Assembly: GCF_001425905.1 (NCBI RefSeq)
Contig: NZ_LMDY01000004.1
Coordinates: 1 to 64,000, forward strand
Reading direction: 5' to 3'
Length of the DNA: 64,000 nt
Origin: Methylibium sp. Root1272
GTDB taxonomy: Bacteria > Pseudomonadota > Gammaproteobacteria > Burkholderiales > Burkholderiaceae_C
Each line of letters starts with the position of its first letter. Position 1 is the first letter of the stretch. This document shows positions 39,857 to 50,540 of this stretch, piece after piece. Below the pieces are notes generated by a model that was not told the origin of the DNA, did not search any database, and worked only from the letters and a program-made list of their open reading frames with translations. The translations under genes were made by a program, and so were the position numbers.

Positions 39857-40144
39857 CGCGCGAGGGCCCGCTGAAGCGAGACCGCCGGCGTCCTGGCCGC
39901 GACTGGCCATCTGTTCTGGCGCGGTACAAAACCGCCTAGGGAAACTACTCGCTTGGGTGGGGTGGGCCACGAACTTTAAGGTACATGCTGTGCCGACGCC
40001 TGCCCTGCACACGTCTTCAGACGGATTCTCCGGCTGCGATCGCGGAGTTCGTGGCAGGCGCGCGAGGCATACGCCGCTCGGGGTGCTGCTGCTGCAATGG
40101 CAGCGCGCCCCGCTCCTTGCCAACCTCCCGTGAAGCATCGACCG

Positions 40145-40429
40145 ATGGATCATCTTCTCCAGTTCCGCGAGCTACCGATGCGCCAGCGCGTCGAGATGAT
40201 GGAGCGTCCCGGCCTGAACGACGCTTTCCATGTCGAACCGCTGTCGTGTCGCGAGAAGGAGATGCTGAAGTCGCTCTTCAACGGCATCTCCAACCGCGAA
40301 ATTGCCGGCCGCCTGTTCGTCTCGGAGAACACGGTCAAGTTTCACTTAAAGAACATCTACTCCAAGCTCGGCGTCGGCAACCGGCTCCAAGCCATCAACG
40401 CGGCCCGGGCCCTGAGATTGATCGACTGA
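40145..40429 (+). CDS. stand-alone LuxR-type helix-turn-helix protein
   Basis: A 94-residue protein that is little more than a LuxR/GerE DNA-binding domain: LSCREKEMLKSLFNGISNREI, then LFVSENTVKFHLKNIYSKLGV with the recognition helix intact. The 30 residues ahead of it are not a receiver or autoinducer domain. It resembles the C-terminus of the large MalT/AlkS-type activators, so it could be a small free regulator or the tail of a decayed one. It starts 47 bases before the flavin monooxygenase gene and is probably cotranscribed. The 288 bases upstream hold no gene that I can see and are locally less GC-rich. Confidence 0.7.
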   Translation: MDHLLQFRELPMRQRVEMMERPGLNDAFHVEPLSCREKEMLKSLFNGISNREIAGRLFVSENTVKFHLKNIYSKLGVGNRLQAINAARALRLID

Positions 40430-40476
40430 TCGACCGAGACGAAGAGACGGACGGCGCGACGCCGAAGGAGCCTGCC

Positions 40477-42090
<1,614 letters not shown>

Positions 42091-42099
<9 letters not shown>

Positions 42100-42111
42100 G
42101 TTCTAGACGAT
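42091..42111. repeat. perfect inverted repeat containing both stop codons of convergent genes
   Basis: ATCGTCTAG (42091-42099), GTT, CTAGACGAT (42103-42111). The rightward monooxygenase and the leftward metallopeptidase both end in codons for Ile-Val followed by TAG, so each arm is the end of one gene. The 9-bp stem with a 3-base loop could form in either transcript. It has no T-run and is probably not an efficient terminator. Confidence 0.8.
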
Positions 42112-42612
42112 CCGGTCCGGCTGCGGCAGCTCGGCAACCGTCAGCCACACCCGCAGATCGAACTCCAGCTGGTGGTAGTCCGGCGCCATGTGCGTGCACA
42201 GGGCATAGAAGGCCTTGCCGTGCTCGCGCTCCTTCAGGTGCGCGAGCTCGTGCACGACGATCATCTTCAGGAAGGCGGCCGGCGCTTCCTTGAACAGGCT
42301 GGCCACCCGGATCTCGCGCTTGGCCTTCAGCCGGCTGCCTTGCACACGCGACACCGCGGTGTGCGTGCCCAGCGCATTGCGGATCACGTGCAGGCGCTGG
42401 TCGTAGGCCACCTTGCTCAGCGGCTCGGCCTGGCGCAGGAAGCGGGACTTGAGACCGGTGACGTATTCGTACAGCGCGCGGTCGGTGCGGACCTCGTGAA
42501 CCTCCGGGTAGCGCGCGCGCAGTCCGTCGGCCAGGCCACCTCGAGCGAGCGCCGTTCGCACCTGGGCCTGCAGCGCCTCGGGGTAGTGGGCCAGGTAGGG
42601 GAGCGAGGGCAC
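42103..42612 (-). CDS. YgjP-like metallopeptidase family protein
   Basis: A 169-residue protein of the DUF45/YgjP (M48-like) family. The zinc site is MIVVHELAHLKEREHGKAFY near residue 120: HExxH plus a further histidine. YgjP-type proteins are compact cytoplasmic metalloproteins; their substrates are mostly unknown. The start is a GTG at 42612 with GAAGG upstream, 10 bases after the DUF1415 gene. It is the last gene of the long leftward run. Most family members are longer (about 230 residues); here the N-terminal strand-rich part is short, but the catalytic part is intact. Confidence 0.8.
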   Translation of the reverse strand: MPSLPYLAHYPEALQAQVRTALARGGLADGLRARYPEVHEVRTDRALYEYVTGLKSRFLRQAEPLSKVAYDQRLHVIRNALGTHTAVSRVQGSRLKAKREIRVASLFKEAPAAFLKMIVVHELAHLKEREHGKAFYALCTHMAPDYHQLEFDLRVWLTVAELPQPDRIV

Positions 42613-42622
42613 GGCGTGCCCT

Positions 42623-43201
42623 TCAGCGTGGGGCCATCGCGTCGCGGTCGATCTCGGCCTGCAGCGCCGCCCATCCGTCGTGGCCCAGTCGGCGCAGCGT
42701 GAGGATGTTGGCCTCGTAGATCGACTCCGCCTCGGGGAAGGCCGCCACGGCGCGGTCGATGCTGGCCTCGCGCAGCAGGTGCAGCGTGGGGTAGGGCGAG
42801 CGGTTGCTGGCGTTCTCGACATCGTCGGGCGCCGTGCCGGCGAACTGGTAGTCCGGGTGGAAGCTCGCCACCTGCAGCACGCCCGCATGACCCAGGCGCT
42901 CGATCGCGGCATCGGCCCGATCGAGGAAGTCGTTGTAGTCGAGAAAATCGACCAGCACCTGCGGGTGGATCAGCAGCGTGGTGTCGACCGTCGCAGCGTC
43001 GGCCTCGGCCAGCAGGTCGAGTTCGCGGCACAGGTCGTCGAGCAGGCGCTCGGGGTCGGTGGCGTCGCTGACCACGTAGCGCACCTGCCCCTTGGCCTCG
43101 ACGGCCTTCGCGAACGGACAGAGGTTCAGCCCGATCACCGCACGCTGCAGCCAGGTGCGGGTGCGCGCGATCACAGGGTCGGGGCGCAGCGGTGGCATCA
43201 T
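42623..43201 (-). CDS. DUF1415 domain-containing protein
   Basis: A 192-residue protein covering the whole DUF1415 family. Recognisable blocks are NLCPFAKAV near the N-terminus and LVDFLDYNDFLDRADAAI, VASFHPDYQFAGT and NRSPYPTLHLLREASID further on. There is no signal peptide or membrane segment. The single cysteine in the first block and the conserved FHPDYQF hint at a ligand or metal site, but function is unknown. It lies between the tolC-type gene and the metallopeptidase gene with small gaps and is probably cotranscribed. Confidence 0.88.
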   Translation of the reverse strand: MMPPLRPDPVIARTRTWLQRAVIGLNLCPFAKAVEAKGQVRYVVSDATDPERLLDDLCRELDLLAEADAATVDTTLLIHPQVLVDFLDYNDFLDRADAAIERLGHAGVLQVASFHPDYQFAGTAPDDVENASNRSPYPTLHLLREASIDRAVAAFPEAESIYEANILTLRRLGHDGWAALQAEIDRDAMAPR

Positions 43202-43247
43202 GGTGTCGGTGCCGCTGGGCGTGCTCGTGCAGGGACGCCGCGGCGGC

Positions 43248-44603
43248 TCAGGGCGCGAGCAGGCGGTTGACGGCGCTGACGAACTCGGGCTTCAGCGTGC
43301 CGGCCGCTTGGCGCAGGCGCAGGTTGCCCAGCACCACGTCGTAGCGTGCGCGCGCCAGATCGCGCTGGGTCGTGTAGAGCTGGGTCTGGGCGTTCAGCAC
43401 ATCGAGGTTGACGCGCACGCCGACCTTGTAGCCGAGCTGGGTGGCTTCGAGCGCGAGCTGGTTCGAGGCCTCGGCGGCCTCCAGCGCCTTCACCGTGGCC
43501 AGACCCGACTGCACGGTGAAGTAGGCCTGGCGCGTGCCCTGCGTGACGCTGCGGCGCGCGAACTCCAGATCGTTGCGCGACTTCTCCTCCAGCGACAGCG
43601 TCTCCTTCACGCGGTTCTGGATCGAGTAGCCGGCGAACAGCGGCAGGTTCAGTTCCACGCCGATCTGCGCGCTGGTGGTGTTGCCGCTCAGACCGCTGCC
43701 GGTGGTCCGGCCGGTGTTGCGGTTGCGGCCGACGCCGCCCACCAGGTCGACCGTCGGCAGGTGGCCGGCGCGGGCCTTCTCGGTCTCGAGCTGGGCCACG
43801 TCGTAGGCGAGCTGGGCCTTGCGCACGGTGGGCGACTGGCTCGCCATCGTGACCCACTCCTCCACGTTCGCCGGATCCACCGCCGGCAGCTCCACCGGCA
43901 GCAGCAAGGTGCGCGGCGCCACGTCGGTGCTGCCCACCAGCTGGTCGAGCGCGATGCGCTTGGTGCGCAGGTCGTTCTCGGCGGCGATCTCCTGCGCGGT
44001 GGCGAGGTCGTAGCGCGCCTGCGATTCGCGCGTGTCGGTGATGGTGGCCGTGCCGACCTCGAAGTTGCGCTTGGCCGACGCGAGCTGTTCTGCGATGGCG
44101 GTCTTGTTGGCGCGTGTTGCGGCCAGCGTGTCCTGCGCCCCTAGCACGTCGAAGTAGGCCTGGCTCAGGCGCACCACCAAGTCCTGCTCGGCGGTCTCGA
44201 GGTCGGCCATCGAGACTGCATAGCTCTTCTCGGCCTGGTCGATCGTGGTGCTGTTGCTGCGGTTGAACAGCGGTTGCAGCGCCGAGATCTGCGCGCCCGT
44301 GCTGGTGCCGCCGGCGCTGCCCGCCGCGGTGTCGGTCTCGGTGCGGGTGGTGCTCGCCGTCAGGCCCACGCTCGGGCGGTTGAGCGCCTTCACCTGCTCG
44401 TAGCGGTATTGCGCCGAATCGGCCAGCGCACGGGCCGCCAGGTAGGTGGCGTCGTAGCCGCGCGCGGCGTCGTACAGCGACTGCAGGCTCTGTGCCTGGG
44501 CCGTGGCGGCGGCAGCGCCGAACACGAGGCAGACCGCCAGCGCGCGAGCCAGGCGGTGCCGCCGCCGCGGCGGGGTCGGGCAAAGCGGGGAACGCTGGGG
44601 CAT
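43248..44603 (-). CDS. tolC: TolC family outer membrane channel protein
   Basis: A 451-residue outer-membrane efflux protein. The signal peptide is clear (RLARALAVCLVFGAAAATAQAQS). The mature chain has two structural repeats of the TolC fold, each with long helices and short strands (for example RSNSTTIDQAEKSYAVSMAD and the second-half VKETLSLEEKSRNDLEFARR). It starts with SLQSLYDAARGYDATYLAAR, as TolC proteins do. The adaptor and pump genes lie upstream on the same strand, so it probably completes that tripartite system, though TolC proteins often serve several pumps. Confidence 0.92.
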   Translation of the reverse strand: MPQRSPLCPTPPRRRHRLARALAVCLVFGAAAATAQAQSLQSLYDAARGYDATYLAARALADSAQYRYEQVKALNRPSVGLTASTTRTETDTAAGSAGGTSTGAQISALQPLFNRSNSTTIDQAEKSYAVSMADLETAEQDLVVRLSQAYFDVLGAQDTLAATRANKTAIAEQLASAKRNFEVGTATITDTRESQARYDLATAQEIAAENDLRTKRIALDQLVGSTDVAPRTLLLPVELPAVDPANVEEWVTMASQSPTVRKAQLAYDVAQLETEKARAGHLPTVDLVGGVGRNRNTGRTTGSGLSGNTTSAQIGVELNLPLFAGYSIQNRVKETLSLEEKSRNDLEFARRSVTQGTRQAYFTVQSGLATVKALEAAEASNQLALEATQLGYKVGVRVNLDVLNAQTQLYTTQRDLARARYDVVLGNLRLRQAAGTLKPEFVSAVNRLLAP

Positions 44604-44671
44604 GGAGACCTTTCTGCAAGGGGCCGCACGGGCCGCCGATATCGGGATCGGCGAGCCGGCGTGCGGCGGGT

Positions 44672-45325
44672 TCAGAAGCTGAACTTCGAGGGCTCGCCGA
44701 AGCCGTCGAGTCGCGGTGCGACGGTGTCGAACAGCTCCACGCTGTGGAAGCCGCCGCCCTCGGTGCGGGTGACGAGCACCGCGCGCATCACCGGCTCCTG
44801 GCCGACGACGGCGGCCAGCCGCCCGCCGACCTTGAGCTGGTCGAGCAGGCCCTGGGGGATCTCGGCGACCGAGCCGGACAGCGCGATCACGTCGAACGGG
44901 CCTTCGGCCGCCAGGCCGTGCGAGCCATCGGCCTGGCGCACGTCGACATTGACGACCGCCGCGCGCTGCAGGTTGATGCGGGCCTGCAGCGCCAGCGCGG
45001 CGCGGACCTCGAGGCTGATCACTTCGCGAGCCTTGTGGCCGAGCAGCGCAGCCATGAAGCCCGAGCCGGTGCCGACCTCGAGCACGCGCTCGTGCTTGTG
45101 CACCGCCAGCTCCTGCAGCAGACGGGCCTCGACCTTGGGCGAGAGCATGAACTGGCCCTCGGCCAGTGGCAGTTCCATGTCGTTGAAGGCCAGGGCGCGG
45201 TAGGCCGGCGGCACGAACTCCTCGCGGCGCACCACGGCCAGCAGCGACAGCACGGAGGAGTCCAGCACGTCCCAGGGGCGGATCTGCTGTTCGATCATGT
45301 TGAAGCGGGCTTGTTCGATGTTCAT
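44672..45325 (-). CDS. protein-L-isoaspartate O-methyltransferase family protein
   Basis: A 217-residue SAM-dependent methyltransferase of the PCMT family, which normally repairs isoaspartyl residues in aged proteins. The SAM-binding strand and loop read VLEVGTGSGFMAALLGH (near residue 80), followed by SLEVR. The usual N-terminal substrate-binding part is present (MNIEQARFNMIEQQIRPW). It lacks the Thr/Ser-rich GSGYQAAIL form seen in E. coli Pcm, so it may belong to the divergent group placed beside tolC in Burkholderiales. The start at 45325 follows a weak GAGAG. It lies between the pump gene and tolC with gaps of about 60 bases. Confidence 0.85.
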   Translation of the reverse strand: MNIEQARFNMIEQQIRPWDVLDSSVLSLLAVVRREEFVPPAYRALAFNDMELPLAEGQFMLSPKVEARLLQELAVHKHERVLEVGTGSGFMAALLGHKAREVISLEVRAALALQARINLQRAAVVNVDVRQADGSHGLAAEGPFDVIALSGSVAEIPQGLLDQLKVGGRLAAVVGQEPVMRAVLVTRTEGGGFHSVELFDTVAPRLDGFGEPSKFSF

Positions 45326-45386
45326 GAGGCTCTCGCGGAAGGGGGTTTGCAGGGCGGCGAATTCTATTTCGGGGGTGGCATCGGTC

Positions 45387-48300
45387 TCACGACAGCGCGT
45401 CCGGCTGCGCGGTGCCACCGGGCGCCGGCCGGTGCGGGCGCCAGCGGCGCCGCGCCCAGTCGGCCAGGTCGTCAAGGTAGCAGTAGATCACCGGCACCAC
45501 CACCAGCGTCAGCAGCGACGAGGTGATCACGCCGCCGATCACGGCCTGGCCCATCGGCGCGCGCTGCTCCGAGCCCTCGCTGAGCGCGAAGGCCAGCGGC
45601 ACCATGCCGAAGATCATCGCCAGCGTCGTCATCAGGATCGGCCGCAGGCGCACCTGTGCGGCGTGCAGCAGGGCGTTCTCGCGGCTCATCGGCGCGTGTT
45701 CCCCGGCGGCCCCGTGCGTTCCCTCGCGCGAGCGGATCGCGAAGTCGACCAGCAGGATCGCGTTCTTGGTCACCAGGCCCATCAGCATCACGATGCCGAT
45801 GATGCTGAACATGTTGAGCGTCGAACGGAACGCCAGCAGCGCCAGCACCACGCCGATCAGCGTGAGCGGGAGCGAGCTCATCAGCGCCAGCGGCTGCAGG
45901 AAGCTCTTGAACTGGCTGGCGAGGATCATGTAGATGAAGACGACCGCCAGCGCCAGCGCGCCGATCGCGTAGTTGAACGACTCCTGCATGTTCTTGGTCG
46001 AGCCGCCGAAGCTGTAGCGGTAGCCGGGCGGCCACGCCACGCCGTCGAGCACCTTGCGGATGTCGGCCGACACGTCGCCCGAACTGCGGCCGAAGGCGTT
46101 GGCGTCGAGGTTGATCTCGCGGTTGAGGTCGCGGCGGTTGATCTGGTTCGGCCCGGTCGACGGGCTCACCTCGGCCACCTGCGACAGCCGCACGATGCGC
46201 GGCGTGCCATCTCCGGCTGCCGTGATGTTGAGCGGCAGTCGCGCCAGGTCGGCCAGCGAGTGGCGGCTCTCGGGGGCGAGGCGCACGTTCACGTCGTAGT
46301 TCTCGCCGTCGGGCGCGCGCCAGTTGCCGACCGTGGTGCCCGCCACCAGCGTGCGCAGGCTGCTGGCCAGCGCGTCGACGTTGAGCCCGGCGTCGGCCGC
46401 AGCATCGCGCTTCACCTCGATCGACACTGTGGGCTTGTCGGGCTTGAGCGTGCTGTCGAGGTCGACCAGGCCGGGGATCTCGCGCAGCTTCGCGGTGATC
46501 AGCCCGGACAGCCGCGCCAATTCGATCAGGTCCGGCCCCTGGATCGAGAACTGCAGGCTCTTGCCGCCGCCGAGGTCGGTCTGGCCGATGTTGGTGACGG
46601 TGATGCCGGGGATGCCGGCGAGGCGCTCGCGCAGCGGCACGGCCAGTTGCGCCACGTCGCGCTCGCGGTCCTTGCGGTCGACCAGTCGCACGTAGACGGC
46701 GCCGTAGATCTTGCCGAGTGCCTGCCCGCTGTTGATGGTGGTGACGGTGTAGCGCACCTCGGGCATCTCGCGCAGCACCTGGTCGATCTGCTTCGCGCGC
46801 TGCTCGGTGAGCTCGAGCGAGGAGCCGACCGGCGTGTAGAAGTTGAGCTGGGTCTCGGAGAAGTCGGCCTTGGGCACGAACTCGGCGCCGAGCATCGGGA
46901 TGACGAAGAAGCTGCCCGCGAAGGTGGCGGCTGCCACGCCCAGCGTCGCGAGCCGGTGAGCGAGCGACCAGCGCAGGATGCGTTGGTAGCCGTCCGACAG
47001 CCAACCTGTGAAGCGGTCGAAGGCGCCGGTGACGCGCCCGATGGTCCGGTCGTACAGCGTGAGCGGCGGACCGCTGTGGGCGCCATGTGCTTGCGGGTCG
47101 TTCCACATGCTCGACAGCATGGGGTCCAGCGTGAAGCTCACGAACATCGAGATCAGGACCGCCGCGACGATGGTGAGCCCGAACTCGTGGAAGAACTTGC
47201 CGACGATGCCGCCCATGAAGCCGATCGGCAGGAACACCGCGACGATGCTCAGCGTGGTGGCCAGCACCGCGAGGCCGATCTCCTGGGTGCCGTCGAGCGC
47301 GGCCTGGTGCGGGCTCTTGCCCATCTGCACGTGGCGCACGATGTTCTCGCGCACCACGATCGCATCGTCGATCAGCAGGCCCACGCACAGGCTCAGCGCC
47401 ATCATCGTGATGGTGTTGATGGTGAAGCCGAACGCGTACATGAACAGGAAGGTGCCGATCAGCGCGATCGGCAGCGTCAGGCCGGTGATGACGGTGGAGC
47501 GCCAGGAGTTCAGGAACAGGAACACGATCAGGATCGTCAGCGCCGCGCCCTCGATCAGCGTGCGCTTGACGTTCGCTACCGACACGCGGATCGAGCGCGA
47601 GTTGTCGCGGTTGATCTCGGTGCGGATGCCCGGCGGCGTCACGTCGCTGGCCTTCTCCAGCGCGAGCTTGAGGCCGTCGACGACGGCGATGGTGTTCTCG
47701 CCCTGCGACTTCTGCACCGACAGCAGCACCGTGCGCTGGCCGTTGTAGAGCGCCAGCGTCTCGAGCTCCTGCGGACCGTCCACCACGTCGGCCAGTTGCC
47801 ACAGCCGGATCGGCGCACCCGCGCTCAGGTTGTTGCCGGCAGCGCCCTTGCGCGCGACGACGATGTCCTTGAAGTCCTCGGGCGTCTTCATGCGCGCGTT
47901 GATCTGGACCACGCGCTCCTGCTCGCGCGAACGGATCGCGCCCATCGGCAGTTCCTGGTTCTCGCTCTTCACCGCGGCCAGCACCTGCTCCACGCTGACG
48001 CCCAGTGCCTCCATCGCCGCGGGCCGCAGGTAGATGTTGATCTCGCGCTCCAGACCGCCGATCAGCGACACCGCGCCGACGCCGCGCACGTTCTCCAGCC
48101 GCTTCTGCAGCACCTGGGTGGCCCAGGTGGTGAGCTCTTGGGTGCCGCGCCGTCCGTCGTCGGACAGGACCGCGACGTTGAAGACCGGCTGGCTGGCCGG
48201 GTCGAAGCGCGAGACGCGCGGCTCCTCGACCTCGTCGCGCAGCAGCGGGCGCACCAGCGCCACCTTCTCGCGCACGTCCTCGGCGGCCTTGCGGCCGTCG

Positions 48301-48596
48301 ACGTCGAGGTTGAACTCGATGATGACGACCGAGCTGCCCTCGTAGGAGCGCGAGTACAGCGAGTTGATGCCGGCGACGGTGTTGACCGCCTCCTCGACCT
48401 TCTTCGTCACCTCGCTCTCGACGATCTCGGGCGAGGCGCCGGGGTAGTCGAACTGCACCACCACGGTCGGGAAGTCGATGTTGGGGAACTGGTCGACCGA
48501 CAGCCGCTGGTAGCTGAACAGGCCCAGCACCACGAAGGCGAGCATCACCATCGTGGCCATCACCGGGTTGGCGATCGAGACGCGGGTGAACCACAT
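45387..48596 (-). CDS. RND family multidrug efflux pump, inner-membrane permease
   Basis: A 1069-residue proton-driven transporter of the AcrB/MdtB (HAE1) family. The N-terminus (MWFTRVSIANPVMATMVMLAF) starts the first membrane helix. Two large periplasmic loops (about 35-335 and 565-870) separate twelve helices. The proton-relay residues are present: the Asp-Asp pair in GLLIDDAIVV (near 408) and the Lys in GLVTKNAILLVDF (near 943). It captures drugs, dyes or organic compounds and hands them to the TolC-type channel through the adaptor encoded just upstream (25-base gap). Substrate range is not predictable. Confidence 0.95.
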   Translation of the reverse strand: MWFTRVSIANPVMATMVMLAFVVLGLFSYQRLSVDQFPNIDFPTVVVQFDYPGASPEIVESEVTKKVEEAVNTVAGINSLYSRSYEGSSVVIIEFNLDVDGRKAAEDVREKVALVRPLLRDEVEEPRVSRFDPASQPVFNVAVLSDDGRRGTQELTTWATQVLQKRLENVRGVGAVSLIGGLEREINIYLRPAAMEALGVSVEQVLAAVKSENQELPMGAIRSREQERVVQINARMKTPEDFKDIVVARKGAAGNNLSAGAPIRLWQLADVVDGPQELETLALYNGQRTVLLSVQKSQGENTIAVVDGLKLALEKASDVTPPGIRTEINRDNSRSIRVSVANVKRTLIEGAALTILIVFLFLNSWRSTVITGLTLPIALIGTFLFMYAFGFTINTITMMALSLCVGLLIDDAIVVRENIVRHVQMGKSPHQAALDGTQEIGLAVLATTLSIVAVFLPIGFMGGIVGKFFHEFGLTIVAAVLISMFVSFTLDPMLSSMWNDPQAHGAHSGPPLTLYDRTIGRVTGAFDRFTGWLSDGYQRILRWSLAHRLATLGVAAATFAGSFFVIPMLGAEFVPKADFSETQLNFYTPVGSSLELTEQRAKQIDQVLREMPEVRYTVTTINSGQALGKIYGAVYVRLVDRKDRERDVAQLAVPLRERLAGIPGITVTNIGQTDLGGGKSLQFSIQGPDLIELARLSGLITAKLREIPGLVDLDSTLKPDKPTVSIEVKRDAAADAGLNVDALASSLRTLVAGTTVGNWRAPDGENYDVNVRLAPESRHSLADLARLPLNITAAGDGTPRIVRLSQVAEVSPSTGPNQINRRDLNREINLDANAFGRSSGDVSADIRKVLDGVAWPPGYRYSFGGSTKNMQESFNYAIGALALAVVFIYMILASQFKSFLQPLALMSSLPLTLIGVVLALLAFRSTLNMFSIIGIVMLMGLVTKNAILLVDFAIRSREGTHGAAGEHAPMSRENALLHAAQVRLRPILMTTLAMIFGMVPLAFALSEGSEQRAPMGQAVIGGVITSSLLTLVVVPVIYCYLDDLADWARRRWRPHRPAPGGTAQPDALS

Positions 48597-48621
48597 GCTG
48601 CAGACGCCGGCGTGCGCTTCT

Positions 48622-49809
48622 TCAGCGCGTGGCCGTGGCGGCCGACGAGGCCGATGCGGTGGACGGCGAGGCCGACTCGCCGATCGCCGGCAGCCGCACG
48701 CGGACGCCCTCGCGCACCGCCCCCACCGTGCCGCGCAGCACGGTGCTGCCGTCGGCGATGCCGGAGCGCACCTCGACCAGGGCCTCGTCGCCGCGCGCGG
48801 AGGCGTCACCCCGGAGGCCCAGTTCGACGCCGCGCTGCACCACCGATCCGTCCTCGATGGCCAGCACATAGGGACGGGCCTGGTCGATGCGCACGGCAGC
48901 CGCCGGCACACTGCTCGCGGTGCGGCGCTCCAGCTCGATGCGGCCCTTCGCGAACAGGCCCTGGCGAAGACCAGGCTGCGGTTCGACGGCGAGGTAGACC
49001 ATCACCGCGCGCGTGCCCGCCTGGGCGGCCGGGTTGATGCGGGCCACGCGCGCCAGCACGGGCGCCGCGATGCCGTCGACCTGCAGGCGCGCCGCCGCTC
49101 CGATGCGCACTGCGCCCACGTCCTCGGGCGCGACCGCCGCCTCGATCTCGAGCCGGGACAGGTCGACGATCTCGATCAGCTTCGCATCGACCGACACGCG
49201 CTCGCCGGGCTGCACCGCTCGCTGAGACACATCGCCGGTGATCGGCGCGCGCAGCACCGTGTCGTTCTGGGCCTTGCGCGCCAGTTCCGCGGCGGCGTGG
49301 GCCGACTGCAGCGCGGCCCGTGCCGCGGCCGCGTTCGACACCGACGTGTCGAGCGCGTTCTTCGAGATGAAGCCCTGGTTCACCAGCGCCCGGTTGTTCT
49401 CCAGCGCGCGCTCGGCGATGTCCAGCTGCGCGCCGGCCTGAGCTGACTGCTCCTGCGCCTGGCGCAATTTCCAGGCGTACTCGGTCGCGTCGATGCGGCC
49501 CAGCACCTGACCCGTCGTGACGCGGTCACCCTCGCGCACCGTGAGCTGCTGCACCTCGCCCGCCACCTTGGCCTTGACGATCGCGGAGTTCACCGCCTTG
49601 ATCGCACCGGTGATCTCGAGCGTGCGCAGCAGCTCGCGCGGCCGCACCACGGCCACGTCCAGCGGCGCGAGCTCGAGGGCCACGTCGGCGGGCCGCGCCA
49701 GCATGCGGCCCTGCTCGGCCTTGCGCGCCAACAGGCCGCGGCCCAGCGCCGCGCCCACCAGCAGCAGGACGATGGCGGCGCCGATCCACCACGCGGCCTT
49801 GCGCTTCAT
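48622..49809 (-). CDS. efflux RND transporter periplasmic adaptor subunit
   Basis: A 395-residue membrane fusion protein. An N-terminal membrane anchor (AAWWIGAAIVLLLVGAALGRG) is followed by a split lipoyl-like domain (VKAKVAGEVQQLTVREGDRV ... TVLRAPITGDVSQRAVQPGE) around an alpha-hairpin (about 105-180). A beta-barrel and a membrane-proximal domain come next. It bridges the inner-membrane pump and the TolC channel. Its ATG overlaps the TetR stop by 4 bases (49806-49809), so regulator and pump are made from one message. Confidence 0.93.
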   Translation of the reverse strand: MKRKAAWWIGAAIVLLLVGAALGRGLLARKAEQGRMLARPADVALELAPLDVAVVRPRELLRTLEITGAIKAVNSAIVKAKVAGEVQQLTVREGDRVTTGQVLGRIDATEYAWKLRQAQEQSAQAGAQLDIAERALENNRALVNQGFISKNALDTSVSNAAAARAALQSAHAAAELARKAQNDTVLRAPITGDVSQRAVQPGERVSVDAKLIEIVDLSRLEIEAAVAPEDVGAVRIGAAARLQVDGIAAPVLARVARINPAAQAGTRAVMVYLAVEPQPGLRQGLFAKGRIELERRTASSVPAAAVRIDQARPYVLAIEDGSVVQRGVELGLRGDASARGDEALVEVRSGIADGSTVLRGTVGAVREGVRVRLPAIGESASPSTASASSAATATR

Positions 49810-50486
49810 TCCTTGGCCTTCAGCTCGCTGCGGCGTGGGTCGGTGCGCGGCACGAGGCCGTTGAGCACGAGGTCGATCTGCATCGCGATCACACGCGGTG
49901 CGTCGAGCCGCCGGCCGAGGTTGGGGCAGGCGCCCATCGAGTGTTTGTGCAGCATCAGGAACAGCATCGGCGCCATCAGCGCATGCACCACGTCGTCGAC
50001 CGCCACCGGCCGGAACTCGCCGCGGTCGATGCCGCGCTGCACGACGCCGCCGATCATGCGCTCGGCCGGCAGCACCACCTCGTCGAGATAGAACTGCGCG
50101 ATGTCGGGGAAGTTGCGCACCTCCGAGATGATGAGCTTGCAGATGCCCGAGGCGCGGGTCTCGCCGATGCGGCGCCACCACTCGGCCATCAGGTAGGCCA
50201 GCAGCTCGGCCGTCGGTCCGTCGAAGCCGCGCACGATGTCCTCGCCCTCGGCGATCTCCTGTGAGATGTTCTCGCGGATCACCGCCTTCAGCAGCTCTTC
50301 CTTGCTCGGGTAGTACAGGTACAGCGTGCCCTTGGAGACGCCGGCACGCGCGGCGACCTCCTCCGAGCGCGTCGCGGCGAAACCCTTCTCGACGAACAGG
50401 TCGAGCGCAGCGTCGAGCAGTTCCTGCGGGCGTGCTTCCTTGCGCCGCTGGCGCGTGGAGGGGAGGGGATCGGCGGCTCGTGACAT
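49806..50486 (-). CDS. TetR/AcrR family repressor of the efflux operon
   Basis: A 226-residue regulator. The DNA-binding region is ELLDAALDLFVEKGFAATRS and VAARAGVSKGTLYLYYPSKEELL (about residues 20-65), with the canonical TetR recognition helix. The rest is the helical ligand and dimer domain. It is the first gene of the efflux operon. A palindromic operator overlaps its promoter 6-25 bases ahead of the ATG, so it most likely represses itself and the pump until an inducer, probably a pump substrate, binds. The ATG at 50486 has no evident Shine-Dalgarno sequence. Confidence 0.94.
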   Translation of the reverse strand: MSRAADPLPSTRQRRKEARPQELLDAALDLFVEKGFAATRSEEVAARAGVSKGTLYLYYPSKEELLKAVIRENISQEIAEGEDIVRGFDGPTAELLAYLMAEWWRRIGETRASGICKLIISEVRNFPDIAQFYLDEVVLPAERMIGGVVQRGIDRGEFRPVAVDDVVHALMAPMLFLMLHKHSMGACPNLGRRLDAPRVIAMQIDLVLNGLVPRTDPRRSELKAKE

Positions 50487-50491
50487 GGTTT

Positions 50492-50540
50492 TACTGACTG
50501 ATCGGTCATTAATGTAGCGCCGGCCCGGGGGGAGGGTCAA
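50492..50540 (-). promoter_or_regulatory. TetR operator and overlapping sigma-70 promoter of the efflux operon
   Basis: Reading leftwards: -35 TTGACC (50540-50535), 18-bp spacer, -10 TACATT (50516-50511). A 20-bp near-palindrome TACTGAC-TGATCG-GTCATTA (50492-50511 in plus orientation; 6 of 7 arm positions pair) runs from the edge of the -10 across the expected start point. The layout is a textbook TetR-type repression site. The leader to the ATG at 50486 would be under 20 bases. Confidence 0.75.

Noticed and set aside
40097-40144. A 16-residue N-terminal extension of the LuxR-type protein from an earlier ATG
   Set aside because: Proline/arginine-rich and without homology-like features; the ATG at 40145 gives the cleaner protein, though neither start has a strong ribosome site.
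42103-42612. The YgjP-like metallopeptidase as a truncated pseudogene because it is shorter than many relatives
   Set aside because: The zinc site and C-terminal part are intact and a GTG with a fair ribosome site opens the frame, so it is kept as a gene.
45297-49037. A rightward open frame of about 1246 codons antisense to the RND pump and adaptor
   Set aside because: The opposite strand encodes well-conserved transporter proteins; this frame is low-complexity and His/Gln/Arg-rich.
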